A DNA stretch of 64,000 nt, taken from positions 26,077-90,076 of the forward strand of contig NZ_BOOA01000035.1 in NCBI RefSeq assembly GCF_016862995.1. The letters run 5' to 3'. The DNA is from Acrocarpospora phusangensis. GTDB taxonomy: Bacteria; Actinomycetota; Actinomycetes; Streptosporangiales; Streptosporangiaceae. Made by a program: the position numbers and the translations under genes. Of this stretch, positions 49,856-58,732 are shown one piece after another; position 1 is the stretch's first letter; every line of letters begins with the position of its first letter. The notes beneath the pieces were generated by a model. That model was not told the DNA's origin. It was given only the letters and a program-made list of their open reading frames with translations, and made no database searches.

Positions 49856-52698
49856 CGGTCACGGAGGTCAAGCAGGGGCTGGGCAGGTGGACGATCGGCC
49901 TGCGGCCTTCGATCCCGCGGGAGAAGCTGGACGCGCTGGAGTTCTTCGGCCACATCGCGGTCATCGAGGGCCGGGTCAACCCGGTCGAGTACGGGGACCA
50001 GCTGCTCTCGTCGGCCCGGTATGTCGGGGTGTACCGGAGCCGGCGGAACGACGTCGACAACCGCACCCACAACGTGGACGGCAAGTACGAGCTGTCCGGC
50101 GTCGGCATGGCGTACTGGCTCGGCGATGAGGGCGGCAAGGGCTCGGTGCTGGAGTCGCCGACGCCCTTTTCGGGGACGGCGTTCGCGGCGACGGTCAACG
50201 CGCTGCTGCCGTCGGCGGTGCACGCGGGCACCTTGCACACGGTGGCCGGAACCTACAGCGGCACACACCAGTGGGTGACCAGGCGGAACGCGATCGACTA
50301 CGTGTGTTCGACCTTCGGCGCGGAGTGGAGGCTGAACGGGGACGCCACCTTGGACGCGGGCACAGTCGCCCAGCTGTACCCGGCCACGCCGACGGCGATG
50401 CTGGTGAAGCACGGCTACGGCCGCGACATGGCCGTGACCGCCTACCAGGGCAAGCTGGACACCGGGGAGGACGCGGAGGAGTTCTCGACCCGCGTGGTCG
50501 TGCTCGGGAGGGGTTCGGGGGAGTCGGTCGCGACGGGGGCGGCGAACGTCGGCGCGAACCCGTACAAGGACCGGTGGGGGAACGCGGTCGTCGTCACCCG
50601 CCTGGTTTCGGAGTCGGGTACGGAGGCGACGAACGCGGCGGCCCGCGCCCAGATCGAGCTGAACGCGGTATCGGGGACGAGGCGGGCATTACGTCTGGCC
50701 TCCTCCGATTTCGACGTCTCCGGCACGCTCAGGGTCGGGCATTGGGTGTGGGTGTACGACCCGGACACGGGCTTGTTCGACACGCTGAACGAGGTCCAGT
50801 TCAGGGGGGACCGGATCAACCCGGCCAAGTACCGCTGCGTGGAGTTGACCTGGCCGGTGACGGAGACCATGACTGTGGCGTTCCGGGACGGCGACGGCGT
50901 GTGGATCGACCTCACCGACCACGTGGTGTGGGAGTCGGGCGACGTCTCGATCGTGGTGGGCGAGCTTCCGCGCTCTCTCACGGGGGGCGGGGTGGAGCAG
51001 GTCGGCACCCGGCCGAGCGCCGACACGAGCACCCCGGCCGCGCCGACGTGGAACACGCCGTTCAGCACCAGCACCTACCCCGACGCGTTGGGGATCACGA
51101 AGGCGCAGATTCTGCTCAGCTGGGACCTCCCACTGAACTCGGACGGGTCGACGATCCTGGACGGCGACCACTACGAGATCGCTTACGGGGTTCATCCGGC
51201 CAGCGAGTGGCAGACCGCGTACGCGGCGTGGGGGACGCTGAGCCTGCTCGTGCAGGAGCTTTCGCCGGGTGTCGAGTACGACATCAGGATCCGGGCGGTG
51301 GACCTGTACGGGCACGCCTCGGCTTGGTCGGCGACGGAGGCGGTGACGGTCGCCCCGGACTCGACTCCGCCGTCGACCCCGGCCGCGCCGAGCGTGGCCG
51401 CTTCGAGGATCGCCATCCAGGTGTCCCACACGCTGGGGAAAGCCTCCGGGGGGACGTACAACCTGGAGGTGGATCTCGACCACTTCGAGGTTCACGTGGG
51501 GGCCTCCAGCGGCTTCACGCCGGACTCCAGCACGCTGAAGGGGAAGCTTCCGGCGAACGTCGGGATGATGCTCGCCCTCGTGCCTGCGGTCGGGACGTTC
51601 CCGGTCGAGGAGACGACCGCCCGGCACGTCAAGGTGATCGCGGTCGATCACGCGGGCAACAAGTCGTCCGCGTCCACCTCGGCCAGCGCGACTGCTCAAC
51701 TCATCGATGACGCGCACATCAGCGATCTCACTGTCAGCAAGGTGACGGCGGGAACGGTCAGCGCGAACTGGCTACTGGCTGCCTCCATCCGAACCGCCGC
51801 CTCCGGTGCACGAGTTGAAGTGAATGCGTCGGGCGTCCAGGCATTCACTAGCGGCGGCGTTCAAACCGTTGACATCAGCAATGCCGGAGCATTCACGCTA
51901 CAGTCGAATTCGTCTGGTGCCAGAATAGCCATTGATACCACGAACGGGATCCGTGCGTTCAATTCCGGTGGAGTGCAGACGATCTCCATCACAACGGGTG
52001 GAGTCTTTACTTTCCAGACCGGATCGTCCGGTGCCCGAACCGTGCTCGATGCCGCTGGATTCAGAACCTATAATTCCAGTGGGGCCGAAACGGTAAATAT
52101 CGAGTCCGCCAATGGAAATGCGACGATCCAAGGAGAGGTCAGATCGGCCGTTTCGGGCAAGCGGATGGTGATCAACCCGTTAGGTGCTCCGGATTCCGAG
52201 GTCCGCTTCTATCCGACAACCGGATCCAACTACTCTTTCGTAAACGCCGACGACAGTGGCAATCACACCAGCATACGGGTGAAGTCAAGCACCACCAACG
52301 CAGGGCCGTCCGGGAGCAATCGCGCGGGGGAGTTGTTTCTCCATCCGCTGCTGACAGAACTGGCCAACGGAGGGGGCGGCGCCACGAACCCCGCAGAGCT
52401 ACGGATGCTGCCAGACGGCGGAATAAGCGTAAACGGATTCCTCAACAACGACTACTCGAACGCAGCGTTCGCCGTGGGATCGCCGATCGTCTCCGGAACG
52501 TCGGGAACGATAGCCTACGGAATTACATTCACGGGAACAAATCCAACAATGCGTGTGATTGCGACTCCGCAAGCCGGTAACGGAGTTCCCTTCAGTGTGA
52601 ACAATCCGACGACCACAGGGTTTAGCTGGCTCAACGGTGGCCCAAGCTTCTCGGGATCCGATCGGGTTACCTATTGGGCTCTGAGGATCGGGCCGTAA
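49852..52698 (+). CDS. Minor tail / receptor-binding protein with fibronectin-like domains (948 aa)
   Basis: Residues 1-385 form a tail-hub-like beta region. Residues about 390-501 and 503-612 read as fibronectin type III-like domains (ILLSWDLPLNSDGSTILDGD, LSPGVEYDIRIRAVDLYGHA; HFEVHVGASSGFTPDSS). Residues about 640-765 hold three 37-residue beta repeats (SGARVEV...GVQTVDIS...GAFTLQ; SGARIAI...GVQTISIT...GVFTFQ; SGARTVL...GAETVNIE). The last 150 residues are a compact Asn/Ser/Thr-rich tip. DNA composition drops in G+C from about 51780 on (27 of 60 G/C at 52501-52560), so the tip half was probably exchanged. Likely the host-recognition protein. Confidence 0.75.
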   Translation: MTVTEVKQGLGRWTIGLRPSIPREKLDALEFFGHIAVIEGRVNPVEYGDQLLSSARYVGVYRSRRNDVDNRTHNVDGKYELSGVGMAYWLGDEGGKGSVLESPTPFSGTAFAATVNALLPSAVHAGTLHTVAGTYSGTHQWVTRRNAIDYVCSTFGAEWRLNGDATLDAGTVAQLYPATPTAMLVKHGYGRDMAVTAYQGKLDTGEDAEEFSTRVVVLGRGSGESVATGAANVGANPYKDRWGNAVVVTRLVSESGTEATNAAARAQIELNAVSGTRRALRLASSDFDVSGTLRVGHWVWVYDPDTGLFDTLNEVQFRGDRINPAKYRCVELTWPVTETMTVAFRDGDGVWIDLTDHVVWESGDVSIVVGELPRSLTGGGVEQVGTRPSADTSTPAAPTWNTPFSTSTYPDALGITKAQILLSWDLPLNSDGSTILDGDHYEIAYGVHPASEWQTAYAAWGTLSLLVQELSPGVEYDIRIRAVDLYGHASAWSATEAVTVAPDSTPPSTPAAPSVAASRIAIQVSHTLGKASGGTYNLEVDLDHFEVHVGASSGFTPDSSTLKGKLPANVGMMLALVPAVGTFPVEETTARHVKVIAVDHAGNKSSASTSASATAQLIDDAHISDLTVSKVTAGTVSANWLLAASIRTAASGARVEVNASGVQAFTSGGVQTVDISNAGAFTLQSNSSGARIAIDTTNGIRAFNSGGVQTISITTGGVFTFQTGSSGARTVLDAAGFRTYNSSGAETVNIESANGNATIQGEVRSAVSGKRMVINPLGAPDSEVRFYPTTGSNYSFVNADDSGNHTSIRVKSSTTNAGPSGSNRAGELFLHPLLTELANGGGGATNPAELRMLPDGGISVNGFLNNDYSNAAFAVGSPIVSGTSGTIAYGITFTGTNPTMRVIATPQAGNGVPFSVNNPTTTGFSWLNGGPSFSGSDRVTYWALRIGP

Positions 52699-52721
52699 AC
52701 CACGAGGATTGGACTGGAGAA

Positions 52722-53225
52722 ATGTGGAAGATGCTGCGGGTAGACGAAGACCTGGAATCCGAGAAGACCCCAAGATGGTTGATGGTCTTTGAGGTCCCGC
52801 AAGAGTATGCCCCCGATGGGGTCTACTCGGTGTCCATACCGAAAGGGCTGGTCAACGACTGGGCGGCGGTGTTCGAGTACGACATGGCGCGGCAGGACCA
52901 CGTGGACGACCTGCTGGACTACCTTGTCTACTTCGCCTACATCAACGAGGCCCTGCGCAGAGAAGGAAGGGCGGACGAGGTCCTATCCGATCCGCTCGCC
53001 CTCGATCCAGGTCAGGCGCGAAGCATGATCAAGGGCCAGTTGTCCGAGTTCAAGGCCGAACGCCCGATAGTCCAGGAGGCCGACCTGAACAGAACCATGA
53101 GTGCCACGGTCTCTGCCGGTCCCCTCGACGTGCTCAAATCGGCGATGAGGGAGCGGATCGACCACGACCTGATCGGCAAGAACCAGCAGATGATGTCCGC
53201 CTACCGGAAGGGTTTGGAGAGATAG
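52722..53225 (+). CDS. Hypothetical protein (167 aa)
   Basis: ATG 52722 follows GGAG at only 2 nt; ATG 52731 is an alternative with 11 nt spacing. Helical, charged, with FEVPQEYAPDGVYSVSIPKG at the start and a long C-terminal helix. Composition is lower in G+C than the structural genes, like the preceding tail tip. It could be a tail accessory or assembly protein. Confidence 0.6.
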   Translation: MWKMLRVDEDLESEKTPRWLMVFEVPQEYAPDGVYSVSIPKGLVNDWAAVFEYDMARQDHVDDLLDYLVYFAYINEALRREGRADEVLSDPLALDPGQARSMIKGQLSEFKAERPIVQEADLNRTMSATVSAGPLDVLKSAMRERIDHDLIGKNQQMMSAYRKGLER

Positions 53226-53399
53226 GTGGAACCAACCGCAAGCCTCAGCGAACGATCCGTACCGAACGAGTCGGTGCTTCTCGTGATCATAGGACAGAGG
53301 AATCAGGCACTCGACGAACTCGCCAAATACACCGCGTACGCCGAACAGTTGGAACGCGAGAACGCCGAGCTGAGAAAGAAGCTCAGCGAACGGGGGTAG
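53226..53399 (+). CDS. Small coiled-coil protein (57 aa)
   Basis: GTG 53226 (GGAG 7 nt upstream) directly abuts the previous stop; ends at TAG 53397. The C-terminal part (YAEQLERENAELRKKLSERG) is a clear coiled coil. Lower G+C, like its neighbour. Last gene of the late + strand unit, ending 6 nt before the convergent minus-strand operon. Confidence 0.6.
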   Translation: MEPTASLSERSVPNESVLLVIIGQRNQALDELAKYTAYAEQLERENAELRKKLSERG

Positions 53400-53405
53400 C
53401 CCGTC

Positions 53406-54269
53406 CTAAAGGCTGGCCGCCAGCTTCCGGTAGCGGTCCAAGAGCCCGGAGGCGTCCAGTTCGGCGTGCTGGTGGTAGAACGACCAGTGCGCCACCACGG
53501 ACGTGTCCACGATGATGTTCGACCGGCCCGCCTGCTTGGGCCGGTGCACGCTGTGCCAGAACTCCTCCTCCGCGCCGAGATACCCGGGCGGGTCGAGCAC
53601 CGTGTAGTCGGAGCCGAGCGTCGCGAAGCAGGAGACGGAGAACTGCTGCCGGTCCGGCAGTGTCACCGTGTGGTGCATGTAGAGGTCCTCGACCGCCCCG
53701 GCCTCGATCTTCCCGAGCACGAACTCGTGCAGCTTCACCGCGAAGTCCCCGCTGGCCCAGCCGACCGAGTCCATGCAGTACGGCAACTGGACGCTCTCCC
53801 AGCCCTTCGACGGCCCCGGGATACGGCGCTGCTGCTGGAGGTGCCAGGACACCACGGCGTTGTTGATGATGATCGGGAACGCGCACAGCACGCTGTCCGC
53901 CAGCGTCAGTTTCGCCCGCACCAGGTTCGGGATCGCAGCCTCGTGCAGGTACACGATGTCGTCGTCAAGCCGCACATAGACGGCGTCCGGATCGGTGCAC
54001 CCGAGGTAGAACAGACCGGTGTTCTTCTGCTTCGGCGTGAGCACCGGGTAGCCCGCAGGCCGCTCCACCAGACGCACCCAGTCGTAGGTCTCGGCGAGCT
54101 CGTGTGCGTACACCAGATCGTCCGCCTGGTCAGGGTCGGTGTTGAGGTACAGCCACCACTCGTCGATGATGCCAGCTCTGTGGTCGCGCTCCATGTAGGC
54201 GGCCAGGATCGACGCGACCCGGCGTCGGCCGTACGGCGTCCAAGCGATCACGGGGCGGTCGTCGATCAT
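53406..54269 (-). CDS. Glycosyltransferase-like protein, GT-A type (287 aa)
   Basis: ATG 54269 with GAGAGGA 5 nt upstream. VIAWTPYGRRR at the N-terminus, AVYVRLDDDIVYLH at residues 97-109 with the DxD-type metal/nucleotide-sugar motif, and HWSFYHQH near the C-terminus. It probably transfers a sugar in the Golgi-like GT-A fashion to a virion or cell-surface acceptor. Last gene of the five-gene minus-strand operon. Confidence 0.7.
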   Translation of the reverse strand: MIDDRPVIAWTPYGRRRVASILAAYMERDHRAGIIDEWWLYLNTDPDQADDLVYAHELAETYDWVRLVERPAGYPVLTPKQKNTGLFYLGCTDPDAVYVRLDDDIVYLHEAAIPNLVRAKLTLADSVLCAFPIIINNAVVSWHLQQQRRIPGPSKGWESVQLPYCMDSVGWASGDFAVKLHEFVLGKIEAGAVEDLYMHHTVTLPDRQQFSVSCFATLGSDYTVLDPPGYLGAEEEFWHSVHRPKQAGRSNIIVDTSVVAHWSFYHQHAELDASGLLDRYRKLAASL

Positions 54270-54517
54270 CAGGGGATCCTCTCTTCGGCCGGGGCCTTGT
54301 CCTCGGCTGGCGGGACGTCCTCGACGACGAAGACGGTCGCGATGTGATCGATGGGCACCATGGCCACGCCGTGGTCGACGTCGATAGTCAGCCACCGCGA
54401 CGTCTGGAGCGCGCGAGCGAGCTGAACCTCTGCAACCCGCCGCAGATCTTCCGCCTCTTCGGACGCGCCGACGATCTCGTCAGCGGACTTGGTGATGATG
54501 ATGGTCCGGTACTTCAC
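54269..54517 (-). CDS. Hypothetical small protein (82 aa)
   Basis: GTG 54517, overlapping the upstream glycosyltransferase by 4 nt and the downstream one by 1 nt. Helical middle (EEAEDLRRVAEVQLARALQT) and beta-like WLTIDVDHGVAMVPIDHIAT. No motif; operon partner only. Confidence 0.6.
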   Translation of the reverse strand: MKYRTIIITKSADEIVGASEEAEDLRRVAEVQLARALQTSRWLTIDVDHGVAMVPIDHIATVFVVEDVPPAEDKAPAEERIP

Positions 54518-55491
54518 GGCGCGAGGGCCTCCTCCCACAGCGGCGCGATCTCCTCCGCCGTGAACTGGGCGGCGTGCTGGCGGGCGCGACGCCCCATCTC
54601 CGTGCGCAGGTCGGCGTCCTCGACGAGCATGCGCAGGTAGGTGTCCCACTCGTGGTCGGCCGAGACCAGGAACCCGGTCTCGCCGTGCACGATCGAGTCG
54701 GCGTAGGAGCCCATGCGGGAGGCCACGATGGGGATGCCGAGCGCGGACGCCTCCAGGAACTTGGTGGCAGCCTTCGCCCGGTTGAACGGGGTGTTCCGGT
54801 ACGGCGCGGCCCACACCTGCCAGTCGATCGCCCGCAGATACTCGCCGGGTTTCGCTCGCGGGCCGTAGTTGGTCACCCGCTCGTGCCGGAGCCCGGCCTT
54901 CGCCACCAGCGGGCCCGGGACCCCGATCGTGTGGACGTCCACGTTCGGCTGCCGGTCCAGCAGTTTGCGCAGGTGCCGGGCGGCGAGAGGGAGCTCCGCG
55001 ATCGTCGAGTCCGTGCCCGACCAGCCGACCAGCACCCGCTCTCCGGCTACGGGCGGCGGCCACGACAGCACCTCCCGGGGCAGACCGTTCGGGACCACCC
55101 GGACGTCCCGATGGAACGCCGACATGATCTCGGCGAGCCGGTTGGAGCACGTCGTCACGCGGGTCGCCATCGCGACGTTCTCACGGATCCGCGCCCGCAC
55201 CTCCCGGGACTGCCAGAACATGCCGTTCGGCGCGGTCAACTCCACATTCCACCAGTCGTCGTCCACGTCGTAGACGAGCCGCCGCCCCTGGTCGGCCCAC
55301 TCCCGCCAGCGCTTCGACGGGCTCGGCATGCACACCCGCTGACCGACGATCACATCAGCCGAGTCCCACTCGGAGGTGTAGGTGACGGAGTGGCCGACCT
55401 GGTGGCCGCGCTTGGCGAGGGTCGCGAACGGCACGGTGACCCGCCACCATCCGCAGCCGGCGTCGTCGGCCCGCCACCCGAAGATCTTCAC
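54514..55491 (-). CDS. Glycosyltransferase, GT-B (GT4-like) fold (325 aa)
   Basis: GTG 55491 overlaps the epimerase stop by 4 nt. N-terminal Rossmann half (MKIFGWRADDAGCGWWRVTV), VVPNGLPREVL, then GWSGTDSTIAELPLAARHL and the C-terminal donor site NRAKAATKFLEASALGIPIV, where the glutamate aligns with the EX7E-type motif of GT4 enzymes. Uses a nucleotide sugar, probably supplied with help of the adjacent epimerase. Confidence 0.82.
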   Translation of the reverse strand: MKIFGWRADDAGCGWWRVTVPFATLAKRGHQVGHSVTYTSEWDSADVIVGQRVCMPSPSKRWREWADQGRRLVYDVDDDWWNVELTAPNGMFWQSREVRARIRENVAMATRVTTCSNRLAEIMSAFHRDVRVVPNGLPREVLSWPPPVAGERVLVGWSGTDSTIAELPLAARHLRKLLDRQPNVDVHTIGVPGPLVAKAGLRHERVTNYGPRAKPGEYLRAIDWQVWAAPYRNTPFNRAKAATKFLEASALGIPIVASRMGSYADSIVHGETGFLVSADHEWDTYLRMLVEDADLRTEMGRRARQHAAQFTAEEIAPLWEEALAP

Positions 55492-56459
55492 GGGGCTTCC
55501 CTGCGCACCCAGCCGGGCAGCCAGTGCTCGATGTACCACTGCACGGTCCGGTCGATGCCGTCCTTCAGCGGTCGGAGGTCCTCGGCACCGAGGCCGAGGA
55601 ACTGCAGAGTGTCCGGGTTCACCGTGACGTTCGCGCCCGGCGTCTCGCCCGGCCGCATCGGCAGGTGGACGATCGGTGCGCCCGAGTGGCCGAACGTCTG
55701 CACCGATTCGACCACCATCTCCGCGACCTCGTTCACCTGGTGGTGGACCGCGGGCCCGACCTCCAGGATCTCGTGGCACACCTGGCCCTTGGCGGCCATC
55801 TCCAGCGCGGAGACCAGCACGTTGGCGACGTCGCCCACCCACACCATGTCGGAGACCTGGGTGCCGTCGCCGTACACCTCGATCGGGGAGCCGGTGAGCG
55901 CGCGGGCGATGAACGCCGGGAGGATCTTCCTCACCCGGCTCGGACCGTACGGCGCGGCCATCACCTGGCGGGGGCCGTACGCGTTGACCGCGCGCACCTG
56001 GTTGAGGCGCAGCCCGCGGTCCCGGACGAACATCTCCCCGAGGGATTCCACGCACGTCTTCGACGCCGAGTACGGGTTGGCCATGCCCTTGTTGCCGACG
56101 CAGATGTTCACGCACGGGATGTCGTACTGGGCGCACGCCTCGAACACGTTGAGCCCGGACTGGACGTTCGTCATGACGGCCGGCCGCGGGTTGCCGACGG
56201 TCTCCTGCGTGCCGAGCACCGAGGCCAGATGGATGATGCCGTCCACGTGGGCGGCGAACTCGGTGACCGACACTTCGTCGCGGGTGTCGCCCCAGTGGGC
56301 GACCACCGCCTCCCGGTCGTGGGAGGCCAGGCCGTTCATGACTCCGGGGGCGATCCGGCCGTGGTGGTCGAACACGACGACCTCGTGCCCGCGCCTCACC
56401 AGGGATTCGATGGTGTGCCCGCCGATGAACCCGGCACCGCCGGTCAATCCGATACGCAT
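55488..56459 (-). CDS. NAD-dependent epimerase/dehydratase, extended SDR (323 aa)
   Basis: ATG 56459 with AAAGGA upstream. TGGAGFIGG (residues 6-14) is the NAD-binding loop; Tyr130-x3-Lys134 (NPYSASKT) is the catalytic pair; VRAVNAYGPRQV and YGDGTQVSDMVWVGDVA are typical of UDP/TDP-sugar epimerases and dehydratases. It would interconvert nucleotide sugars for the two glycosyltransferases. Confidence 0.88.
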   Translation of the reverse strand: MRIGLTGGAGFIGGHTIESLVRRGHEVVVFDHHGRIAPGVMNGLASHDREAVVAHWGDTRDEVSVTEFAAHVDGIIHLASVLGTQETVGNPRPAVMTNVQSGLNVFEACAQYDIPCVNICVGNKGMANPYSASKTCVESLGEMFVRDRGLRLNQVRAVNAYGPRQVMAAPYGPSRVRKILPAFIARALTGSPIEVYGDGTQVSDMVWVGDVANVLVSALEMAAKGQVCHEILEVGPAVHHQVNEVAEMVVESVQTFGHSGAPIVHLPMRPGETPGANVTVNPDTLQFLGLGAEDLRPLKDGIDRTVQWYIEHWLPGWVRREAP

Positions 56460-56472
56460 GGGGGGATTCCTT

Positions 56473-56988
56473 TCAGGCGGCCACACCGGACCGCTGGGCG
56501 AGGGAGAGAAGCTGCCAGACGCGGCCGCGGGACAAGCCCTGCAACGCCCCGGTCTCGGTCTTGGTGTAGCCCGCGACCAGCAGGGCGGCGATGGCCGGGA
56601 GCCGGGGGTCGAGCGGTGCGAGTCGCAGCACGGTGTCCGTGAGGTCCACGCGGGCGCCGAGATCGGGGTTCTCCGGCGGGACCAAGTCGGCGTTGTCGTC
56701 GAGGCTGATCAGCGCCGGAAGGTCTTGGCCGCGGCCGGAACGCCGCCGCATGCCGTCGATCATCCGATGCCGGACGCGTAGTCGCAGATAGCCGTGCAGG
56801 TCCCGCAGGGCGGGGTCGTAGGCGGCGAGCGCGCGCCAGAGGGCGAGCATGCCGTCGCTGGTCACGTCGTCCCAGTCCGCGTCGTTGCGGCTGCAGAGCC
56901 GCCGCGCCTGCTCGTCCACGATGCTGCTGTGCCCGGCGATCGCGTCGTCCATGGAGGTGTGGCAGGGGCAGGGTCCGCAGACGTCCAC
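56473..56988 (-). CDS. Sigma-70-family-like factor heading the glycosylation operon (171 aa)
   Basis: GTG 56988 is chosen because GGAGG lies 5 nt upstream; ATG 56952 is in frame but has no ribosome site. Region 2-like helix: DVTSDGMLALWRALAAYDPA, then LHGYLRLRVRHRMIDGMRRR. Region 4-like HTH: LVAGYTKTETGALQGLSRGR. Cysteines CGPCPC at the extreme N-terminus may bind metal. It could transcribe its own operon or other phage genes; 13 nt separate it from the epimerase gene. Confidence 0.75.
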   Translation of the reverse strand: MDVCGPCPCHTSMDDAIAGHSSIVDEQARRLCSRNDADWDDVTSDGMLALWRALAAYDPALRDLHGYLRLRVRHRMIDGMRRRSGRGQDLPALISLDDNADLVPPENPDLGARVDLTDTVLRLAPLDPRLPAIAALLVAGYTKTETGALQGLSRGRVWQLLSLAQRSGVAA

Positions 56989-57030
56989 GAGGGCCTCCGA
57001 GGGTTGAGCACGACTCGCCGCGTATGTCGA

Positions 57031-57072
57031 TCTCCTACAGGAGAGGTCCACGTATCGCGTGAGGTAATTGTA
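57031..57072 (-). promoter_or_regulatory. Divergent intergenic region with dyad and -10-like element
   Basis: On the minus strand TACAAT (57072-57067) is a good -10 for the sigma-led operon, though no clear -35 is seen. The dyad TCTCCT-AC-AGGAGA (57031-57044) lies in the predicted leader and may be an operator. The + strand gene at 57092 starts just beyond. Confidence 0.35.
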
Positions 57073-57091
57073 GGGTTTCCACAGAGGTGGG

Positions 57092-57541
57092 GTGGATTCA
57101 CCCGTGAGACGGTTCCGGTCGCTCGCCGAGCACCCATTCGAGCTGACCTTCGGCCTGCTGTTCGCCCTCGTCGGGGCGGCAGTCGCATTCGGCGGGATTA
57201 CGCCGACGAGCATCAACGCCCTCCTGCCCGAGTGGGTGGTGAGGGTGTGGGGAGTGGTCCAGGTCGTGGCCGGGCTGCTGGTGGTGGTCGGCATCGTCAT
57301 CAGGTATTGGCGTCCGGCACTCGTCCTGGTCGGCTTACGGATCGAGCGGGCCGGCCACATCCCGTTCGTGGCGGCCACCACCGTCTACATGGCGGTCGCC
57401 GTCGCGTACGCCGGCACCCGCGCCCTGTACGCGGGAGCCCTGTTCCTGGCTTTCGCCGTGGCCAGTGGTGCCCGCGCGTGGGCGACCATCGTGATCGAGC
57501 GGGCGATCAATCGGGCGAGGAGGCCTGGTGACACTGGCTGA
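57092..57541 (+). CDS. Membrane protein, four TM segments (149 aa)
   Basis: GTG 57092 (AGAGGTGG just upstream); GTG 57104 is in frame. Hydrophobic segments at about residues 20-40, 48-70, 88-108 and 110-130, with Arg-rich ends. Stands with the next membrane gene between two minus-strand units. Could be a second holin-type or envelope-modifying protein. Confidence 0.6.
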   Translation: MDSPVRRFRSLAEHPFELTFGLLFALVGAAVAFGGITPTSINALLPEWVVRVWGVVQVVAGLLVVVGIVIRYWRPALVLVGLRIERAGHIPFVAATTVYMAVAVAYAGTRALYAGALFLAFAVASGARAWATIVIERAINRARRPGDTG

Positions 57542-57944
57542 CTGGCTGCTGCCGGCCACTCTGCTGACCCTGCTGAGCGGGATCGGGGGATTCGTAGGGG
57601 TGCTGGTGAATCTGCGCATTCAACTGCGGAAGTCGCGCATGGAGCAGCGTGCCGACGATCGCGCGGAAGCCCAGGCACCCGTAGAGGTGAGCGGAAAGAT
57701 AACGTCGGGCTCCCTGCAGGCCGTCGAGTCTCTTGCCCTGGCCCTGGCCTCCTCGGATCAGCGGATCGCGAATGCGGACAAGCGGATCGCCAAACTCGAA
57801 CAGGACCTGGCCGCCCGGGACGCCCAGATCGAGGAGATGAAAGTGGAGCACGCGCGGCGAATCGAGGAGCTGGAACGGGAGCACGTGGCCACGCTGGCGA
57901 GACTGGCTCGGCTCCAGGCGCGGGTCGAGGGAGAGAAGAACTAG
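57528..57944 (+). CDS. Membrane-anchored coiled-coil protein (138 aa)
   Basis: GTG 57528 overlaps the previous gene by 14 nt. One N-terminal TM helix (residues 3-28), then a long coiled coil (residues 70-138: RIANADKRIAKLEQDLAARD, IEEMKVEHARRIEELEREHV). The layout resembles phage spanin- or antiholin-like proteins, but no lipobox is seen. Followed by a strong terminator. Confidence 0.6.
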   Translation: MTLADWLLPATLLTLLSGIGGFVGVLVNLRIQLRKSRMEQRADDRAEAQAPVEVSGKITSGSLQAVESLALALASSDQRIANADKRIAKLEQDLAARDAQIEEMKVEHARRIEELEREHVATLARLARLQARVEGEKN

Positions 57945-57966
57945 CTTTTGGGGCGGCTTGAGAGCG

Positions 57967-58002
57967 ACGAGCGCCTCCATCCAGAAGGGTGGAGGCGCTC
58001 GT
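57967..58002. terminator. Bidirectional hairpin terminator
   Basis: A 16-bp stem (57967-57982 with 57987-58002, one G-T step) closes an AGAA tetraloop. It lies between convergent genes ending at 57944 (+) and 58016 (-). Confidence 0.8.
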
Positions 58003-58015
58003 TGTGCCCGTTCGG

Positions 58016-58732
58016 TCAGCGCTCGCAGACGACGCCGTCGCCGTCCCGATCCTGGTACCAGTCGTATTCAGGGTCCACACCTCGGCGGTAAGGGCCGTAC
58101 CCGGCGTCGTTGGCTTCCCGACAAGTGCCGAACCGAGGGTCGTTCCCGCCTCCTCCGCCTGACGGAGAGGGAGAGGGGGTCGGCTTGGGGGTCGGTGTAC
58201 TCCCTGACCCGCCGGAACCCGCCGTGCCGTCGCACTTGTCCGACCAGATCCGCAGCCGTTCGGCCTTCGCCTTGGCCTGGTCGGCGCGCATCACCTTGAT
58301 GTACTTGTCGTTGGGCTTGTACAGGACCGCCTTGGCGTACCCGTACCGGACGAGGTTGCGGTTGACGAATGTCCCGCCGGCGTTCCAGATGTAGAACAGG
58401 TAGCGCCCGTACTGGTCCTTGGGGTCCTTGTCGCGCAGCACGTACGCGCCCTTGCCGACGGGGAGGAGCGCCGCCGTACGCGCGGTCGCCGTCTTGTACC
58501 AGCACTTGCCGCGCTCGGGCGCATCGATCTCCAGCAGCCGGACACGCAGGGTCTTGCTCTTGTACGTGACGTCCACGGTGTCGCCGTCGACAATCTTCTT
58601 GATCTTCACGAGGATGGCGGCTTTCGGCACGCTCTTCGGCCGGGCTGCGGCACCGGCCGGCGTCGCCGCTGAGATGGGCACGAGGAGCGCGACGGAGGCC
58701 AGGATGGCGAGCGCGCGGGGCAGTAGTCGCAC
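58016..58732 (-). CDS. Secreted staphylococcal-nuclease-like enzyme with Excalibur domain (238 aa)
   Basis: N-terminal signal peptide (residues 1-29: RALAILASVALLVPISAA). SNase domain: DGDTV (49-53), RVRLLEIDAPE with Arg65 and Glu73 in the place of the catalytic Arg and Glu. A Pro/Ser/Gly linker leads to a C-terminal Excalibur domain with DRDGDGVVCER (calcium-binding loop). The enzyme would cut extracellular nucleic acid in a Ca-dependent way. Such a gene is more usual on the chromosome; here it may be prophage cargo. Start GTG with GGAG 8 nt upstream. Confidence 0.85.
   Translation of the reverse strand: MRLLPRALAILASVALLVPISAATPAGAAARPKSVPKAAILVKIKKIVDGDTVDVTYKSKTLRVRLLEIDAPERGKCWYKTATARTAALLPVGKGAYVLRDKDPKDQYGRYLFYIWNAGGTFVNRNLVRYGYAKAVLYKPNDKYIKVMRADQAKAKAERLRIWSDKCDGTAGSGGSGSTPTPKPTPSPSPSGGGGGNDPRFGTCREANDAGYGPYRRGVDPEYDWYQDRDGDGVVCER

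Noticed and set aside
54574..56781. 735-codon + strand open frame
   Set aside because: Antisense to the glycosyltransferase and epimerase genes, which show clear catalytic motifs.
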